Assembly: GCA_002559145.1 (NCBI GenBank)
Contig: NTXX01000078.1
Coordinates: forward strand, 24,886 to 88,885
Source of the DNA: Bacillus sp. AFS006103
Lineage (GTDB): Bacteria > Bacillota > Bacilli > Bacillales > Cytobacillaceae
Direction: 5' to 3'
Length of the DNA: 64,000 nt
In this document: positions 62,436-64,000 of the stretch, one piece after another
Numbering within the stretch: position 1 is the first letter of the stretch
Layout of the letters: each line of letters begins with the position of its first letter
Notes under the pieces: generated by a model
Database searches by the model: none
What the model was told of the DNA's origin: nothing
Seen by the model: only the letters and a program-made list of their open reading frames with translations
Program-made: the position numbers and the translations under genes

Positions 62436-62532
62436 GTTGCTTGGCAACCAGCAGTATGCAAATTTTCTATTTAACTCCCAAAACGTACCTCAAAAAGTTT
62501 GCATACAAAAAGCCAAGTTTTGTAACTTGGCT
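62436..62532. repeat. Stacked inverted repeats downstream of the arr gene
   Basis: Three hairpins occur close together in the 62233-62743 gap: gttgc-ttg-gcaac (62436-62448), gtatgcaaa/tttgcatac (62454-62462 with 62498-62506), and agccaagtt/aacttggct (62511-62519 with 62524-62532). The last is followed by TTTTTG on the minus strand and could terminate arr. The open frames across this region are broken up by these repeats and I do not call a gene. Confidence 0.5.
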
Positions 62533-62743
62533 GAACGTTATCTTTTTTATTTTAAAACAAACTGGGACACACACTCTACATGTGCGGAGTTTATGTGGCA
62601 ACTTATGGGGTGCTGGTGAAGATTCAGAGAGCTTAGAGATCTCATTCATTTCGATTCCGGACAAATTCTAAGCTGAGTTGGTTACTAATCATTGTTATTC
62701 TATTTTCAAAAAGTCATTTGCATTGTACCATCTTGATATATGT

Positions 62744-63493
62744 TCAGTTTATAATTTCGCCCTTGTTTTTAGCTAAATTTTCGTGCCATTCGCGTCGCTC
62801 CATAGTTGTCAGTTTCGCCCATTCTGTTATTTCACCAATAATTCTTAAAGGTTCTTTTGAACGATAAGAACGTATTAAGTTACCAGGAAACTTTTTGTCA
62901 GTAACATTTGGGTCGTTCTCAAATTCACCTGTTGGTTCTATTAGATAAACTCGTTCACTTCCTTCTCCTTTTGATAAAGCCGCTGCAAGTCCTGCGCCAT
63001 TGGCATTAGCAGTGAAATAAATGTGGTTCATTTTAAGTCCAGATTGGTAATTTGAATTTCCACCTGCTGTTAGAAAATCACCAACCTTCAAATCCGCCTT
63101 TGTCCCATGGTAAAATGGTCCTACATCAGATGGAGCACCCTTAAATGAATTTGACAATTCATAATTTCTTTTTGCATTCTCAGTATCACACAACTCCTCA
63201 TAACATTTGGCAATGTTTAAATATAACGTTGAGTATGCACTCTTCACATTATCATCATTTATTTTTAGTGCACACTGTAGAGATGTTTCCATCCATTTTA
63301 ATTTGTCTGCAATACTCTTTTGTTGACGGGCTAAATGATAAGCTGCAATAAATCTTTCATAGTCGTCTTTTGCTTCGTGCCATGCTTTATGAAATATCTT
63401 GACTGCATCTTCAATATTTCCACTATCCTCCAATCCCATCCCACTCATACAGAGTTTAATAACGACGTTATTTGGATCAAACTTTATATTCAT
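62744..63493 (-). CDS. arr: Rifampin ADP-ribosyltransferase (Arr) with N-terminal helical-repeat extension
   Basis: The 249-residue protein has a C-terminal Arr domain (about residues 125-245): GPFYHGTKADLKVGDFLTAGG with the NAD-binding His/Tyr region, MNHIYFTANANGAGLAAAL, GEGSERVYLIEPTGEFENDPNVTDKKFPGNLIRSYRS and PLRIIGEITEW. Arr inactivates rifamycins by ADP-ribosylation. Typical Arr enzymes are only about 140 residues. Here residues 1-120 form TPR-like helices (EDSGNIEDAVKIFHKAWHEAKD, LYLNIAKCYEELCDTENAKRNYE). The ATG has GGAGG. A small gene lies 49 bases upstream on the same strand. Confidence 0.85.
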   Translation of the reverse strand: MNIKFDPNNVVIKLCMSGMGLEDSGNIEDAVKIFHKAWHEAKDDYERFIAAYHLARQQKSIADKLKWMETSLQCALKINDDNVKSAYSTLYLNIAKCYEELCDTENAKRNYELSNSFKGAPSDVGPFYHGTKADLKVGDFLTAGGNSNYQSGLKMNHIYFTANANGAGLAAALSKGEGSERVYLIEPTGEFENDPNVTDKKFPGNLIRSYRSKEPLRIIGEITEWAKLTTMERREWHENLAKNKGEIIN

Positions 63494-63542
63494 CTAATTA
63501 CCTCCAAATTCATTGATTGTTATTATGGGTACACCCGGAAAT

Positions 63543-63752
63543 TCAACTTCTCAAAATCTTTTCATTAGAAGAGTGATAAACAAAAGTTCCTTCTTTTGCG
63601 CGAATGAATTCTTTGTTTGCGTTCTTTTCAGAAATAGTTCTTATTGGGGCTACTACATCGACAATTTTCTTGTCACTTTTTTCATGATAATCAAGAATTG
63701 AAACCAAAAGAAACTGATTTAGGAATAATTCCCTCGCTTCTTGCCATTTCAT
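63543..63752 (-). CDS. Small protein of unknown function upstream of arr
   Basis: A 69-residue soluble protein starting MKWQEARELFLNQFLLVSILDYHEKSDK, with no membrane segment. The ATG is preceded by a run of eight G residues, a strong but unusual ribosome binding site. It precedes the Arr gene by 49 bases and may be cotranscribed. I do not recognise the family. Confidence 0.55.
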   Translation of the reverse strand: MKWQEARELFLNQFLLVSILDYHEKSDKKIVDVVAPIRTISEKNANKEFIRAKEGTFVYHSSNEKILRS

Positions 63753-63899
63753 TATAGCCAGCCCCCCCCTTTACTTTTCCTTAAATTTATTATAATTGAT
63801 TCAAAGGAAATATCATACAAAGCCATATAATGCTTAGTTAATTGTCACACAAGCTCGAAATGATCACTCCTGTAATGTATGCACCTTTATAGACTAAAA

Positions 63900-63917
63900 C
63901 CCAGTCCTAAGACTGGG
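63900..63917. repeat. CCCAGTC-ctaa-GACTGGG hairpin, copy 2
   Basis: The hairpin cccagtc-ctaa-gactggg is similar to the one at 56769-56785. It is followed by segments with aatcgggcgcttta (63948-63961) and aattgggcttttttg (about 63972-63986) that resemble aatcgggctttta at 58751-58763. They may be parts of a dispersed non-coding element at the right edge; no gene is seen in 63753-64000. Confidence 0.4.
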
Positions 63918-64000
63918 AATGAAAGTTCTTATCTTCAATTCTTCCATAATCGGGCGCTTTAGTTTCACCACAATTGGGCTTTTTTGACCGTATCATGGAC

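Noticed and set aside
62437-62671. Open frames of 60-76 codons on the plus strand downstream of arr
   Set aside because: They run through inverted repeats, overlap each other in different frames, and have no ribosome binding site or recognisable family.
1-64000. CRISPR arrays, prophage, insertion sequences, tRNA or rRNA genes
   Set aside because: No regularly spaced repeats, transposase or phage genes, or cloverleaf-like or rRNA-like sequences were seen by eye.

Overview
The window reads as a chromosomal segment of a low-GC, endospore-forming Bacillaceae bacterium, most like Bacillus or Neobacillus. The reasons are a YfhD-type small protein, GGAGG-type ribosome binding sites with many GTG and TTG starts, SAM and guanine riboswitches, AhrC/ArgR-type ARG boxes, CcpA-type cre sites and an OhrR-type operator. 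No rRNA, tRNA, CRISPR array, prophage or intact insertion sequence was seen. Most genes lie on the minus strand.

Region by region. 1-3.4 kb: a YfhD-like gene, two perfect DnaA-box 9-mers, and two family 2 glycosyltransferases, one carrying an N-terminal LamG-like domain. 3.5-5.1 kb: a solitary homoserine dehydrogenase behind a SAM riboswitch. 5.2-17.6 kb: a complete arginine block, argC-argJ-argB-argD-carA-carB-argF followed by argG-argH, with ARG-box-like sites at both argC and argG. 17.7-24.9 kb: a catechol meta-cleavage operon (GlcG-like protein, catechol 2,3-dioxygenase, hydratase, decarboxylase, tautomerase, semialdehyde dehydrogenase), then, after a terminator, a 2Fe-2S ferredoxin and a regulator with a XylR-type sensor and a PucR-type HTH. 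25-32.4 kb: aroD-aroK and a five-gene peptide/nickel-type ABC importer. 32.5-39.5 kb: a TipA-like MerR regulator, a POT peptide transporter, a UvrC-like nuclease, a methyltransferase, a glutathione peroxidase-OhrR operon and small proteins.

39.6-42.5 kb holds the last two enzymes of the meta-cleavage pathway (4-hydroxy-2-oxovalerate aldolase and acylating acetaldehyde dehydrogenase) with their own IclR regulator. Together the two loci can convert catechol to pyruvate and acetyl-CoA. No ring hydroxylase that makes catechol is in the window. 42.5-48.5 kb: SelO, an HesB-like protein, DUF1456, a YgjP-like metallopeptidase, a GH3 glycosidase and a VOC protein. 48.6-58.7 kb: an unusual UvrA-like double ABC ATPase with a large extra C-terminal module, DUF4256, a LysM-VanY peptidase, a COG2509 flavoprotein, a dihydrouridine synthase and an ABC-F ATPase. 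58.9-64 kb: a purine permease behind a guanine riboswitch, two membrane proteins, and an Arr-type rifampin ADP-ribosyltransferase with an N-terminal helical extension.

The observations most worth a second look are the UvrA-like protein at 48591-51761, the split meta-cleavage pathway with its hybrid regulator, the Arr fusion, the gpx-ohrR operon with its operator, and the riboswitch-controlled solitary homoserine dehydrogenase. Starts were moved inward from the longest open frame wherever a ribosome binding site clearly favoured a later codon. All family assignments come from reading motifs, not from database searches.
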